Below are positions 31,359 through 44,742 of a stretch of DNA of 64,000 nt, piece after piece. A model generated the notes under the pieces. That model had not been told where the DNA came from, ran no database searches, and saw only the letters and a program-made list of their open reading frames with translations. The translations under genes were made by a program, and so were the position numbers. Within the stretch, counting starts at the first letter, position 1, and each line of letters opens with the position of its first letter. This stretch comes from Paulownia fortunei (taxonomy: Eukaryota; Streptophyta; Magnoliopsida; Lamiales; Paulowniaceae), in assembly GCA_019321725.1 (NCBI GenBank), contig CM033120.1, positions 11,860,716 to 11,924,715 of the forward strand. The letters run 5' to 3'.

Positions 31359-34300
31359 TCATTTTATTCGTTCCAAGTTATAGTTCACCATTTGTTCAAG
31401 TGCTAATCTAAAGGAACTTTGGGGTAGGCAGTGAAGATTCTGAACAGCTTGATCAGCTATTTCTCTCGCCAACTCCCGTGCCCTTTCTATGCCTCCACAA
31501 TTCTTGACAATGTCAATGGCCTCCTCAAGAGAACCAGTCTCACAAAATTCAGATTCGATGATATCCCTCAGTTTCGTTTCTTTATCTAGTGCAAATATTA
31601 CTGGAGCAGTCAAATTTCCTTTTGCTAGGTCACTCCCAGCAGGTTTACCCAGTTGCTCCGCTGACTGAGTAAAATCCAATATATCATCAACAACTTGGAA
31701 GGATAGACCCAAATTCTTACCGTACTGATACATCTGTTCGCTAATATCACTGTTGACCCCGCTGAAAATGGCAGCTCCCTTGGTGCTAGCAGCAATCAAG
31801 GAGGCTGTTTTGTAGTAACTCTTGATCAAATACTCATCCAGTTGAACATCACAGTCGAACAAACTAGATGCCTGCTTTATTTCACCACTAGCAAAATCTT
31901 TAATGACCTGCAACACCATGTATACAGTCAGGTGTCTGCTTCACAAATTGAGCAGCATCAAAATATAATAGCTGTTTGTTTCATCATCTTTGTTCTTTCG
32001 AACAAAGATATTAGTGCGTTTTGTATTACTTACTGCCCAAATTTATCTATGTTTGGCTGCCAAAAAATAAAAATAAAAATAAAAATCACAAGCAAATTTC
32101 AACATACCTGACTGATAAGCTTTATAACTTCAAGATTTTCAAGATTTGCCAGGTACCATGATGATTGGGCAAACATAAAATCCCCAGCCAGCACAGCCAC
32201 TCTTGTGCCATATAATTGATGGACAGTTTCCTTTCCTGAAATGCAGTAGTATGTCAGGGAGATTAGTCAAAGTGAAAAAGAAAAGCTAAATCGCATCAAA
32301 GAGTGCCTTCTTGCAGCAGTATTTGTAAATGCAATCACATGCTTACAACTTCAGCTGCCTAAAGTTTTGACATTCGCTCGAGCACACATGTTATCTCTCA
32401 GGTGTTCCCATTTTTTATTTTTGTCTCTCTATTTTCAAATTTGGCTTCTGATAGTTTTCTCTTTTTATTTGTGGATATTTGAAGAGGGGTCTGAGTCTAA
32501 CCCTTGCTTATTTTAAACTGATATGAGCAGGGAGGTAAGAGTGCTAGTGGAAATAAACGCATTTTCCCCTTCTATTGTCTGTCACGAAAGACAGATGAAT
32601 AGCGTACCATGTAATGAAATTGGCAGTTGTATGTATGGTTAAGGTTTGACATGGCAGCTTAAAGTTTAAATAATACTGATATTCTAGAATAACAGAAAAC
32701 CACCGAGAGGACATGAGTATGGAACATGTAAAATAGAGAAGTCTGAGAGGAAATGCAGAGAAAATTGAGAGACTCAAAAGTTTGATGAAAAGTAAAATTT
32801 ATAAAGGCTAACCTCTCCGCATGTCACTTTCATCTAATACATCATCATGTATCAAACTTGCAGTGTGGATCATCTCAATGATCTCAGCCAACCTTCTATG
32901 TTCTTTGGTGAGTTCCCTGAACCATGAACACAATCAATAAATATAAATGACTTCAGTCTCAACAGAAGTACCACAGAGAGTGTATAAGATATTGCTCACA
33001 TCAAACCAGCAATCTCTGCAGTGGCTCTTGAAACTAGAAAAACTAAAGCCGGTCTCATCCTTTTCCCACCAGCTCCAAAGATTTGCTCAGCAGCAGACAT
33101 CAAAACAGGGTTTTCTGAACCAACAATCTAACAATGATTTTTATCATAAAGTTAGGTTTTAGACATCGGCTTCAAAGATAAATATAGTTGATACCAAACT
33201 ATAATTTCTGTACCAACAAGAAAATAAAGATTTATCATCAAATACAGAAATAGCACATTCTGAATTGCGCCAAGTAAACGATTGACAGTGGAAAAACAAT
33301 TTTAAACATAAAATGTACATGGTTATTTTGCAGTTTGCGTGGTGTGAACAAATACGAATTTGTAAAAGTGCATCACTCGAAGTGAATCAATCTGCAGGAT
33401 ATAATAACTTTCTCCTTTCACACACACCAAAATCATAGTAAGTTTAAGCCCCTAAAGAAATAGTAGTTTGAACCTCTCCCCAGTAGGATCTTTCATGCTT
33501 TCTTTTCCATTATTTAAACTATCCACTTTGAATGTCTTCTGCGGATCTGATTTCTGTCTTGTACCTGATGCATTTGCGCACATTAGCATTAGGTACTATA
33601 AGCCAGGATTCTCTGACGCATCACTGAAAAGTCCACCTCCTTTACAGCCAGTTCAAGAAAGGTTCACTCGAAATTACAGGGAAGTTAGCTAGATTGACAT
33701 ATCTCAATATATACTACTGAAATTATTGTTTACAGGAACAAAAGCATGTCTATTGGTGCCTTGACTAGTAAATTTTGTAGGTCACCACATAGTTCCTCTT
33801 CTCAAGCTGTGACAGCAAAGCCATGTGAACCTGCCAAAAGAGGCCCGATCCACTCTGAAGCATGTAGGACTCATGTTAAGCATGATGTGATGGAGAACAC
33901 CTCCATTTCATGATCACTTGATCCTCATAGGGCAAGCTCCTAACCATTGGAATAACCACTGAAAACAGGGGATATCCTGTGTTGCTCATTTGGGTAACCA
34001 ACAAGAAATGTTCATCTAGAAATGCTAGTCTTACAACAGATGCCGGTTTAGCAAAATTCTACACTATGACAGGCAGCAGGGAATTGGAGCCTAAGCACTA
34101 GCATCAAAGATGTTAACATGATATAGATTTTCCATGAATTCCATATCCCGTAGCCCAAAATAATGCCCTAAAACACCACCTTAAGCGGGGTACTCTTCAT
34201 TAAATCTATCAATTTGCCATGATATACGTCCCCACCTAACGAATAGTTGGTGTCTGGCTGTTGGCAGAATCACTTCATTACACCTATCTATTTGTTCTTT

Positions 34301-34917
34301 TTCTACTCTTCCCTCTCAAAGAAAAACTAAAATGGTAGCCACATAAGAAAATAGCAATTCCTTCGTACCTTTACCTTAGCGGTACGAATATTTAACTGTT
34401 CCTCAGAGCAACAAATCAAGAAACTCACCGACTGTAGATTTTTGTTCAGCGTTAGTAGGTCTTCCGCAACCACTTCAAACATATCCGACAGTGAAGAAGG
34501 GCCAATTGTCTCTTTTGTTAAGTCCAGCACTGGAGGAGGACCAGCTGCAACCCCTATAATTTCAAGAAACTATCACAAACTCTAAGTTTCAATCTTGCAA
34601 CATAAACTAGTAATAAGTTACAACAGAAGAACTGTTGTGAAAGTTAAATCAGATTATAACATGTCAAGCTACAAAAACCAGTTACCATTGAGAAAAGCTT
34701 CTGGAGTCTTTGTTGAAAACACGCGGCACCGACCAATGTCACGCCTGTAACACAACAATTTCCGAGCTTTGCAGCCCTTATTGACATTCCTAAGCACCCC
34801 CTTTGCACAATTTCTCACAGAGAGACGATTAAAAGAGGCATTGGAAGAGCACCCACAGGCCACAACGTCCAACCTTGTTCTTCCAAACTCAAGATTATGG
34901 CATGTCACTGACATCAT
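31359..34917 (-). CDS. SPS: solanesyl diphosphate synthase, plastid type (SPS1/SPS2-like)
   Basis: Trans-long-chain prenyl diphosphate synthase that extends an allylic diphosphate with isopentenyl units to C45, the side chain of plastoquinone. Exons in order are 34917-34686, 34553-34429, 33127-33000, 32916-32813, 32235-32108 and 31907-31359; phases close and give 421 residues (Arabidopsis SPS1 and SPS2 have about 406-417). Visible features are a Cys/Arg/Ser-rich N-terminal stretch (about 1-75) fitting a transit peptide, GGKRMRP (139-145), the first Asp-rich motif DDVLD (186-190) and the second DDILD (313-317). The start is set at the MMSV pair, as in relatives; an in-frame Met 11 codons upstream (34948-34950) is possible. 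The family also has mitochondrial/ER members, but the sequence resembles the plastid branch. Confidence 0.95.
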
Positions 34918-35299
34918 CCCCAGACTAACACCAAAAATGTAAAAGTGCAAGATTTTCCTCTAAAGTCAAGAACCCACTTCAGAAACTAATTCAATTTCTC
35001 ATTTCACAGACACCCGCCTAGTAAAAAACTGTTCCAAAGCAGTAAAAATGGAATCTTTAATGATAAACCGACGAAATAACTAAGCTGAGAAGCTTCTCCC
35101 TTCTGAAAGAGAAGAGAAGTGGAAGTTTAATTGCAATCCAAGGATTAGGTATTGAATTTATGTTGTGCATAAGTAGCAAAATTTGGGTGGAGCAAAAAAG
35201 TAGTACACAAATATGAAGTTTTGATTTTTCTTTTTTCTTTTTTTCGCGCACAGGCTGTAATTATTTTTCAAAATTCCAGAAATAGTTATAAAATGAAAG

Positions 35300-35540
35300 G
35301 GATACCTTTTGATAGTTTTGGAAGGGCTTCAGAGAAATGAGAGGCAATGGACAGGACTATGGATCTTATCTACCGGTCTACAGTCAGAGTGTGTGTGTGT
35401 TTGTGCGAGAAACAACGGTTGGCAACTTGGTGGCTGGTAATAAGATTGGTGTGGTTGTATTAGAACCGAGGAAATTAATGAATCTATGGGGTACACAGAA
35501 ATCTCAGATTTTGACACGTGTGTGATTGCTATTCATCCAT
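35300..35540 (-). promoter_or_regulatory. probable 5' leader and promoter of the SPS gene
   Basis: A good donor-like site (aaaag then gtatcc on the minus strand, near 35305) and an acceptor-like site (tttag, about 34965) suggest a leader intron of about 0.34 kb. A (GT)n stretch lies near 35391-35404. Inferred only. Confidence 0.35.
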
Positions 35541-36540
35541 TTGACAATCGTGAAAATCGTGACGTGGACTAATTGAAGTGCCAACTGCTCAGTTTTATTT
35601 TCAAAGAATCTTATATTAATGCAAAACTTAGATGATACATTTATAATTATATAATTATTGGAAGATGTAAATATATATATATATATTTTTATTAATGTAA
35701 TGATTTGAATATTTATAAAGAGATGTATATAAATATATTAATAATTGAAATATATATGTATGTACCATAATAATTAGGATATTTTGAAAATAATTTTGAG
35801 AAAGAGAAAATGTATTTTGAAAGAAAAATGGTATTAAATATTAAGTTTATTTATTAGGGAATGAAAACATTTTTCAAAAAGAAAAACCAAACGAAGCCTT
35901 ACAAAATTAATAAATATTTATGATATTTTTCTATTCGACCAAAAATTAAATACTCTTATTAATTTAGCATGTGGTTTCATATTTAGCAAGGGTGAAAATT
36001 AAATTCTCTTATAAATTGAATGAGCGAAAGTAAAATTTTAAGAACTTCTAAGTATTGAGCAGCTTCTACTCTCCCCGAGTTATAAATGTCAGAATATCCT
36101 TATTCAATCTTGGGTTTTTTTTTTAAGTTTTTTCGGTAATTACATTTGGTATTATAATTTAAATTTTTGGTTATTCACAAAATTGAGCAAGAAACAATAA
36201 TCAAATCCTCTTACATTTCGTAATGTGTGCTGTATTCTGTTTTGTGCCTCAGTAAATTCATTGGCGTCATTAGTTTATAGTTGTGTGAAATAGTGATAAT
36301 TAGTAAAGTAAAAAAGTATATTATAAATTAAGATCATATAATAAATACCATTTGATGGGAAAAAATAATAAATAAAATGAACTAGGACGATGAGATATTA
36401 AAATACGATATATGTTGATTTTTTTTATTGCAATACTTTCCTCATCAGAATGTAAATAAATACTTATTCAAGTTGGCGTGCCTCCCTTATACTAAATTAA
36501 AATTTTCATTTTTCTAAAAGTTAGATTGAATAATTACATT
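35541..36540. other. AT-rich intergenic DNA
   Basis: No gene or repeat recognised apart from a short TA microsatellite near 35672-35685. Confidence 0.4.
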
Positions 36541-36554
36541 TTTGGATACCCACA

Positions 36555-36721
36555 ATTTTTCATTCGATAGGAGTAACCTAAAGGTTAAGTTTGAGATCCT
36601 AAGAGATTTGGGTTCGATATTTCATCATACATTGTAATTTATTAGTTATTGGTAAATGTATTGAAGTAATTATTGATCAATATATTAATGTAATTATTGT
36701 TTATCTCAAAAAAAAAAAAAC
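36555..36721 (+). mobile_element. tRNA-derived SINE-like retroposon
   Basis: An A-box-like stretch (taacctaaagg near 36574) and a B-box-like stretch (gggttcgatatt near 36610) are spaced as in tRNA-derived pol III promoters, and the unit ends in a run of 13 A (36708-36720). No target duplication was found. Confidence 0.6.
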
Positions 36722-37663
36722 TTGCGTATGGTTGATTATATATGAAAATTTGTGATTGTTTGAAATTCTAAATCCCTAATTTTTTTAAAAATTACTCACT
36801 TATTATAGATGATATAATGATTCAACGAGAAATCTAACCTAAAAAAATTTCAGGTAAAGCATTGAAACTCATCCTAACTTAGGACACAATATTAGCAAGA
36901 ATTAAAAAAAAATGAGAATATGTTAAGTGATAATATTAAATTTTTTATTAATTATAAATAGTAAATAATAATAATTTTTGTTGTCTGATTTTCACAAATT
37001 TAATAGCTTCAATATTTATGTGTAAATTTGTTATTATTGATAATTAGTATTACAAAAATTGTGTATAAACAATTACTATGGACAACAAGTGATATACATG
37101 TGTTGCCAGTATATATATCATCAATTTTCAACAGTGAAAATTTAGAAATAATTTTTATTACTATTAAATTTATGAAAAGTCAATATTATGGCAAAATAAA
37201 AATTATTATCATTTAATATATATATATATATAATTAATAATAATCATAATATTATCATTTAATATTTTTTCAATAATATCATTTTCTTCCAATGACAATC
37301 GGGTGACTGATTTATAAGGTTTTCTTTATTTTTAACTCGTATGCTTCATCATCTTGGACGCCAGACTAGGATTGTTTTTATTTTTATTTTTTCGAGTGAA
37401 GTTGCCAATTATATTATGACATCCGTATCCAATTTTAATTAGCACAAGTTTAATAAGAATTAATTAAGCACCTAAAAGCTCATAGACTTTTTGAATTAGG
37501 TCTCATTGCCTAACTTCATTTTTATGGTATGCCTAATTTACAAAGTTATACATATATACAAATATATATATATAGACGAGCCAAAATTGTTTGACGGTAA
37601 ACATTTTGCACCTATAACTTTATTATTCGTGAGTTCGAATTGTGGAATCAACTGGTATTTTTC

Positions 37664-37702
<39 letters not shown>

Positions 37703-39980
37703 ACCTACAATTTAATTGATTATGAATTAAAATAATTTGAAAGAAAATTGAAAATCACCCAACGTCCTTCTTCAAATAAAAAAACATATACTTATACATA
37801 TATATATAGATATATTTATTGCTAGTTATAACCAAGTGGGCAGAAAGAAAGGAAAAGTCTTGATGTAATACTCCTATTAACTCCACAAAACATAGGCAAT
37901 AATTAAATTAATTAAATTAGAAGAAAAGGAGACAGCTGAACTGTCATTTTCGTGTACCTTTTCCGTATATATAAAAGGGAAGAAAAAAAATTGAGGCAGT
38001 TAGTATACTGATATCACGTAGTTGATGCAAAATTAGAGAGAACAACTTTAGGACAAGCTCACCACACCCAAGCCCAAAAAAAAAAAAAAAAAAAAATCCA
38101 TTTCTCTACTATTTTCTTCCCCACATTCAAAATTATTAACTACAAAATTCAACTAATATACATTTTTAATTGCAAATGGTGAAGTTGTTATTAGGTGGGT
38201 TGATTGGGAGCGAGACCAATGAGATCTTGATTAAAACGTAAGGGTTTGTTGCAACATATAAATTTTTAATCATGTTATTATAGTACTAATTCTTCATCTT
38301 AGGTGAGGTTCCAAAAAATTCTTTTATTTATATGATTGAATTATATTTATTTAAAAAAAATTCTAAACTACTAGTTTTGCACTTGATTCAATGAACGTGA
38401 AAAATATATCAAGGTGAACAACATGCTGCCCCCTAGAAGTATAAGTATATCGCTAATTGATTAAATATGACTTAACAACACAAATTCTAATAAAATAGTT
38501 CAAAATGACCCATACATTCCAATTGGTTTATTGTTTTACGTACCACCCAATATCAGATAATAACTCTCATATAAAAATTTATTTTTATTATTTTTTTAAA
38601 TTATTTAATTCATTTATATTTTTTATATTTTTTTTTATTTTTGCTATTAAAGTATCATTCTTTCTCTTTCTAGTTCTTACTTGAGTATTGAAAAGTTTTT
38701 GTTCGGTATCCCTAAGGACTCTTTGTGACCCAAACAATGCTTGCAGTTGATATTCAACTTAAAAATTAAGAAATTGAGATGAACATTACTAATATATTTG
38801 CGGCCTTTTCAATTTTTAAATTAGTATTTTGCCTCTATGTCTTTGATAATACTCTACTACTTTCAACTCTTAAAATAGATATTTTGCCTCCTTCGATGTT
38901 TGATGCACAGAATGTTTTGCTAGCAAATGATAAATATATCACGTAAGTCTTCTTTGATTTCAAGTTTGAACTCATTTTAATTCATCCAATTGTAATAATA
39001 GCTAATTCCATGAATGCAAAATAAAAATAAAAAAAGTCTTAATGTTGTTTCATGCGTCTATCTCATATGTATGTGTAGCCTTATTTTCCATAGAAAATTG
39101 GAATGAGACAATTTATATTTGTTTAACCTAAGGTGAAAAGCCCTACTACAAAAGTTGTTTTTTTTTTTTATGTTACTCCATGTAGACTTTAGAGCATGAA
39201 TTTATTATAAAAACCTATGGATTGATTAGATTAGGTCTTAGAATTGGACATGCCAAAAATTAGACCAGGCCTTTAACAAATAATTGAGTCCATTGATAAA
39301 TTAGTCTTGGCCGTACAACGCATCACTTAGAAATTGTTATTCTATTTGTTTTCTTAGTTTAATTTTCAAAGCCTATGATTTGCCCTTATTGAGGTCATGA
39401 CTTTTAGAATATTTTCCATCTCATTTTAAGTGAAAGATATATTTTGATTATGTTTTTTATTATTATTGGAAAAAGCACATTAATTTTTGCGAAAAATAAA
39501 AATAAATCCAAAGATCCCTTACGGATTGGTCTTGAATTTTGAATTTTAGGTTGGAGATAATTTATACTTGAACTTACGAGGGTATTAGACTGAACTTATA
39601 AACTTTTTAAAATAAGATGTTTAACATCTTATAAGATATTATATAGTGTTTAATAAATATTTTAGAAGAAAAGCTTATTTACTCTCAAAATAAATATTAG
39701 AATCTCATAAGTTTAGTTAAAAAAATTAAAAAAGAATGAAATGATTCTGACTATGTTAATTATAAATTGACACTATTAATATTTTATAAACTCTAAAAAC
39801 ATTATATATATAATATGTGTGTATATATATATATATATATGATGTAGCTAAACATCCTCTTATTCTAAACCTCCTACGTGTACAAAACCTTGCATTTAAG
39901 GAAACACAAGGTGTTTTTAATCATTATTACTAAGTAGATTATGTTCTTGATTCATCAATGTTTATATAAATAATATTTTT
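36722..39980. other. AT-rich intergenic DNA between SPS and the LTR-like relic
   Basis: No gene recognised. Microsatellites: TA runs at 37216-37231, 37561-37573, 37669-37699 and 39824-39841, and an A run (38078-38096). A copy of a small dispersed repeat (see 60190-60395) lies at about 37590-37780. Confidence 0.45.
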
Positions 39981-39989
39981 CATTGGCCA

Positions 39990-40760
39990 TTTCATTATTG
40001 TTATGAATTTTATTACGCAAGTGTAGATATTACTAAAAAGTAATATAATATTAAGAAAAGTATTGTCCCACAAGAATTGTGTTTAGTAATTATCAAAATT
40101 AATCTAATTCTAATTTTACTTGATCAATCAAAGAGTACTTGATGAAGAAATTAAATATTAAATATGCTTAAGATGAATAGAAAAACAAAACGAGATTTAA
40201 CAGATAGAAAAACTCGGATTTTCGATTTCACTTGAATTAATCCTATTCAAATTCTTCAATTAAATTGATTAATGATTATTCTTATACTGACATTGAATTC
40301 GGCTAATTTAATTATTAATATTTCTTAAGCATAAGTAATTTATTTCAATAAGCAAATTTCCTACATCTCTGTGAAAATTCTGAACTTTTTGAAATTCATC
40401 GCAAACAAGGAATCTGCACAAGTTTCGTAGGTATCTCAATCCTAGGACAATTTCATGGAAGTTCAATTAATCTCAAACAAATTCAATTATCACTTCTGAA
40501 TCTCAAACCAAATCTCAAATTATACAATTGTTGGTTAGACAGACAACTACAAGCATTAAGCACTTGCTGAAATACTCAGCAAAGCATTTAATGGAATAAA
40601 ACATCAAATTAATTGTAAATAAGAGAATTAAAACACTCGTAATCTGGCTAGATCGAAACCCTTGAAAGAGAAACTTAGTCCGTAATAAGAATAAAATTAA
40701 ACCTTAATCATTGTCTTAAACATGATAATCAAAAAATAAAAAAAAAAGGAACTCATATTG
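39990..40760 (-). mobile_element. probable LTR-retrotransposon relic (Gypsy-like terminal region)
   Basis: The stretch tattacgcaagtgtagatat, followed shortly by agtattgtcccacaagaatt, is a signature of a widespread plant Gypsy-type terminal or leader region, here in reverse orientation. The following 600 bases (actcggatttt, ctacatctctgtg, tcaatcctagg blocks) also have the look of that family. No coding domain was found. Confidence 0.5.
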
Positions 40761-40878
40761 GAATCGAGTTGAAGCTTTTTTCGTTGTGGAATCTTGTTGT
40801 TGCTTTCTTCCAACTTAAATTCTCTATCTCGACATCTTTCAAACAGCCCCAGATCTCCTCTCTCTCGTATTTCAGTCC

Positions 40879-40977
40879 TAATGAGGTATATTTACAGTTT
40901 TTCCTTTTAAAAATGCATATTAAAAGGTGGAAAAATGTACACCTTTTAAAAGGAAAAACTGTAAATAGACCTCATTA
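40879..40977. repeat. near-perfect inverted repeat (34-bp arms, 31-base loop)
   Basis: The arms are 40879-40912 and 40944-40977. The right arm, read on the opposite strand, matches the left at 33 of 34 positions. Within the loop, aaggtg and cacctt can extend a second short stem. An ORF of 69 codons (40769-40978) merely runs through it. Confidence 0.95.
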
Positions 40978-40984
40978 AGTTAAA

Positions 40985-41320
40985 AATGCCCATTTTTAGC
41001 ACCGACTCCATTTCATTATTTTGCTTCATTTTTAAATGTAACCACTTCCAATTATCAAATACTTCATACATCACAAAAATCTATTAAACAAAATAAAAAA
41101 CACACAAAAAGAAAAAAAATAATGCTCCTTAACTAACAAAATATCAAATTAAAAACATTCAACTATTTGTTATAAAACCAATTCATCAATTATCAATCTT
41201 ATGCCTCCCTTTTTCCGTAACGATAATAATTATCAAATCCTGTATGCAATGTGTTAGGGCTGCCATGTTAATTGATCGTTCAAATGAGTAGAAATTTAAG
41301 TTTACTCTCATTTCTAAAAT
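40985..41320. other. spacer
   Basis: No gene recognised. Confidence 0.4.
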
Positions 41321-41875
41321 TTATAAGTGATCCACGTTTTTTCCACTTCGCTTTCCATATTTCAATTTGATAAGTCCCCACACACTCAAAATGAATGTGT
41401 GATGTATAGGATTTGTTGAAATAAGACGTTTGGAAGCTAGCCAAGAAGAAGGAATTGTTGAAATAAAAAGTATTAAAGAACGATTTCTTTGGAATAACAT
41501 CGCACTTATTGGGCCATATGACAGCAACATTTCAATCCCGAAGTTGGCCTAAGGGTGAAGCAGAACATGTGATGAGTCAGTTAAGTTTAAGTTGGCAAGT
41601 TGGAATCCTAGCTATAACAATTTCTTAAAATCATGTTTTCTTTCTATTTCCTTAGTGTTGTAGAGATCCCATATTGAATGAGCATACGGATGACCAGCTC
41701 CTCTTCTCTAAGAATCGTTTTTTCTAAGATAAAACTATAAGGTTCCGACCAAAATGAATAATTTCTTTTGAGCAGATGATTCCCATCCCATGCCATATGA
41801 GTTTGGTGCCATTTTAGGAAATCCCGCATCGACTCCCCACATATACAGTCCACCCACATATTGTGACCACATCAC
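41321..41875 (-). other. unrecognised ORF pair with gene-like composition
   Basis: Two minus-strand ORFs, 41859-41644 (71 codons) and 41530-41321 (69 codons), lie in a stretch that is less AT-rich than its surroundings. The first contains Trp/His-rich sequence (KWHQTHMAWDGNHLLKRN) and looks protein-like, though no domain is recognised. Possible explanations are exons of a decayed gene, a transposon fragment or an organelle-derived insertion. I cannot choose. Confidence 0.3.
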
Positions 41876-43481
41876 TTGGTAAGTTGGCCCGAATACTATC
41901 TAATTATAATATTAACAACAGAAAATATGTTAAATGTTCATTCTCCCACTAATAACCAACATTTTTATCAGTAGGAATGAACAAATAGTTGGAGAACACA
42001 TGCAATCTCACTAATCAAAGAGTAAGTTGTTTAATTAATCTAATTTTTAACGAATTTTACACCAATTTTATACTAAACTGATCAAACAAAATAATATGTT
42101 AGTAAACACCTTACACCTACTATCTAATTGATAATGGATTCAAATCATTTAAAGAAAAATTGAGAAATCAATCAATATCCTCCTTTAAAATAAAAATTAT
42201 ACTAAACTCTATTTCTTTAACTATTCATTTACAATAGGTAAATAAAGGACGAACGACAGCAGTGTATTTGATATTTTTTCTTAATTGTTACCTCATTAAG
42301 CCCATGTTTCTAAATAATTAAAAAAGGCCTATTAGTGTCCACTTTTTTTTATAAATAAACTTTCATATAATAAAAATGGGATCATATATATTTTCCATTT
42401 TATAGAATGAAAAACTAGTTGCATTAGAATGTGAGTGGGTGACCATAAAAATGTGGTATTTTGCGGGCTGGCCTACCAGAGATATATAACACGAAAAGGT
42501 GAGGATCTTGGAAACGAATATCCATGCATTCCTCCCCATAACCCAATGGCTGAAATTTTTTTACTAAACTAAATTTATTTATTTTATTTTCTGATAAATA
42601 ACAATTCATTCCCCCAAAATTTATTATTTAGCATTTTACATCTCAAAATTAATTTAAAAGTACTTTATCTCCTTAATTTACATTTATCATAGCACTTCAC
42701 CATTAATAATATTTTTAGATTATAAAAAATTCTATGCCAGTTGTCGTCGTGCGTATTAGTTTAATCAATTTACTCAAAAAAAATAATAATAATAAAACAA
42801 AAACAAAAACAAAAACAAAAATATATGTTGCTGAAAAAACTGCAGTCCATTAGTTTCTCTCTTTCTTTTTTCTTTTTTCTCTCTGTGTGTGTGTGTGGGT
42901 GGTTGGGTGGTTGGGTGTGTATTGGGATGTGGCATTGCCAGCTTCTTTAATTTCATGCAATAATTCGAAGACTAGTCACAATAATTTATGTATATATATC
43001 AAAATTGGTATGAAAAATTATTAAAGCAAATTAAGTGCTAGGCAAACATACAAATAAATCAGTCAAAAGTATTGACAAATGATAGTAAGATAATCTTATT
43101 GGCAAATGATTTTAAGACAATCTTGTTTATGCCATAGGGGAAAAATTAGCTCAACCTTTGACTCGAGCTCCAGCTTCAACTTGGATTATGTTGGGATTTG
43201 ACTGGATTACATAGATTAGAATTCTTAATCTTCAAGGGATTTGAAGAGTAACATTAAAGTAATTTACTTCTATATTCATAAAATGCCATTCACAAAGTAT
43301 TTTTTTGTATTATTTTTTTGTCATCAATTTTGTAGGGGTGATTTGTGAATTCCTTATAAATTAAATCTCGATTTTATTTGCTTCCGTTGTGTGCGCCAAA
43401 AGGTTGATCTTAAACAACGTGTCCAACTTGAACTTAATTCTCTTCTTCAAAATCAAGTTCATGTCACGAGCCTCTTTTTGC

Positions 43482-43521
<40 letters not shown>

Positions 43522-43694
43522 TGCAGGAAAAATATACTAGCCATACTACTAAATGAGATTGGCTCACCTGTTATTACTCAACAACAATGTATTCCAATCA
43601 CGATACAATGTAATCTATAATAACCATTTCTCATCATCAATATATGTAATTTCAGCAGATAAAACTTGGTGTATAAAGCTCCTAGCCCCCACCA
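41876..43694. other. intergenic DNA with simple repeats
   Basis: No gene recognised. Contents: a dispersed-repeat copy (about 42105-42195), an AAT/AAC-rich run (42776-42822), a GT run followed by G-triplets (42886-42927) and a (TA)n run (43486-43519). Confidence 0.5.
43486..43519. repeat. (TA)n microsatellite
   Basis: About 17 TA units, some 180 bases past the stop codon of the X8 gene. Confidence 0.95.
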
Positions 43695-44742
43695 TCATGC
43701 ATAGGTGCAGCTACCATAGCCTGCAAATCGACACAAACATCGTTAAGAACTCATACTAGGTAAGAATTTAGGTGCAAAAATGTCATAACAACCGCGAACT
43801 TGCATTAAGTTCAACGTGGTTTCTTGATGTTAGAAAATGTGAATTTACTTGGATCAGTTATCACAATGAGTCCAGAGTTCCCAAAATAGCAGTTCCAGTA
43901 GTTCCTTCCCTTAGACTGATAGTAGAGATTCATGGCTATGGAGGCATGGTTAATGAGATTATCTGGTGTGAAGCAAGGGCAGCCCTTCTGCAGGATCCCA
44001 CAATCTACCTGAGAGCAGGCGTACTCGATGTTTGCCAACAGAGTGCCCTGCTCTGATGAAGGCTTTGCCACACACCATGATTTCTGCAGCACATTTATTC
44101 ATGCACAAAACAACACATTTTATTACCACTCTGTCGTGTAGATGTTAAAAACGTCGAAAACTATACCTGTGCATGGACTAATCCCAGGTTCCCAACTGCA
44201 GCAACGAAAAAATAAAACATGTAAGTAGCTGTCATTAGGACAAAGATACCAAAACTGCGAAAATGGCACTGCATAAGCATCGGCCAATGTGAATGGATTG
44301 TTCAGTTGTTATCACCATATTTGAAAATAGTTCGAGTTTTGATTGATTAATCTTAGGAGTATTGAGAAGAGTTAAATACTAGATAAGCCCATCTGGGATC
44401 TGATTAAATAGCAACCATATAGTTTAATTTAAGTCGAATTCGAATTTGAAACCAAAAGATTCTGAAAATGCCATGCTAGAATTCCAACTAATATGAGGCT
44501 CAAACTTCTGAAGGGGGGATGGGAAAAGTTCATATTTTTGAAGTCTAGAATTCATTGTGGTCATTGTTTGCGTTGTGAGATTCAAGAACTTAATTTTTGC
44601 TTACCATTTCAGATTACACTAAAATATACGACTCCACGATGCAACGAAGGAAGAAACAAAGTATAAAATAGAGTAACTTTTGATGTATACCTGAAATGAA
44701 GGAAAGTAGGAGGAGCAGAAGGGGTATAAGAGCTTTCACCAT
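43695..44742 (-). CDS. secreted X8-domain (CBM43) protein
   Basis: Small apoplastic protein with one X8 module, a fold that binds beta-1,3-glucan (callose) in plasmodesmal callose-binding proteins and in the C-terminus of some endo-1,3-beta-glucanases. Exons are 44742-44691, 44195-44167, 44083-43849 and 43720-43695, total 113 residues. The N-terminus MVKALIPLLLLLLSFIS is a classic signal peptide. The X8 domain starts at KSWCVAKP (28-35), shows the Cys-rich YACSQVDCGIL and GCPCF blocks and ends with SYGSCTYA at the C-terminus. No GPI-anchor tail or glucanase domain is present, so this is the 'X8 only' type. The 29-base second exon is unusual in size but keeps phase and recalls the micro-exons seen in this family. 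Confidence 0.93.

Noticed and set aside
4578..35000. A specialised-metabolism gene cluster (CYP72A genes next to a prenyl diphosphate synthase)
   Set aside because: The prenyltransferase is the conserved plastid solanesyl diphosphate synthase of plastoquinone synthesis, not a short-chain synthase; no terpene synthase, glycosyltransferase or acyltransferase is present. Adjacency is probably chance.
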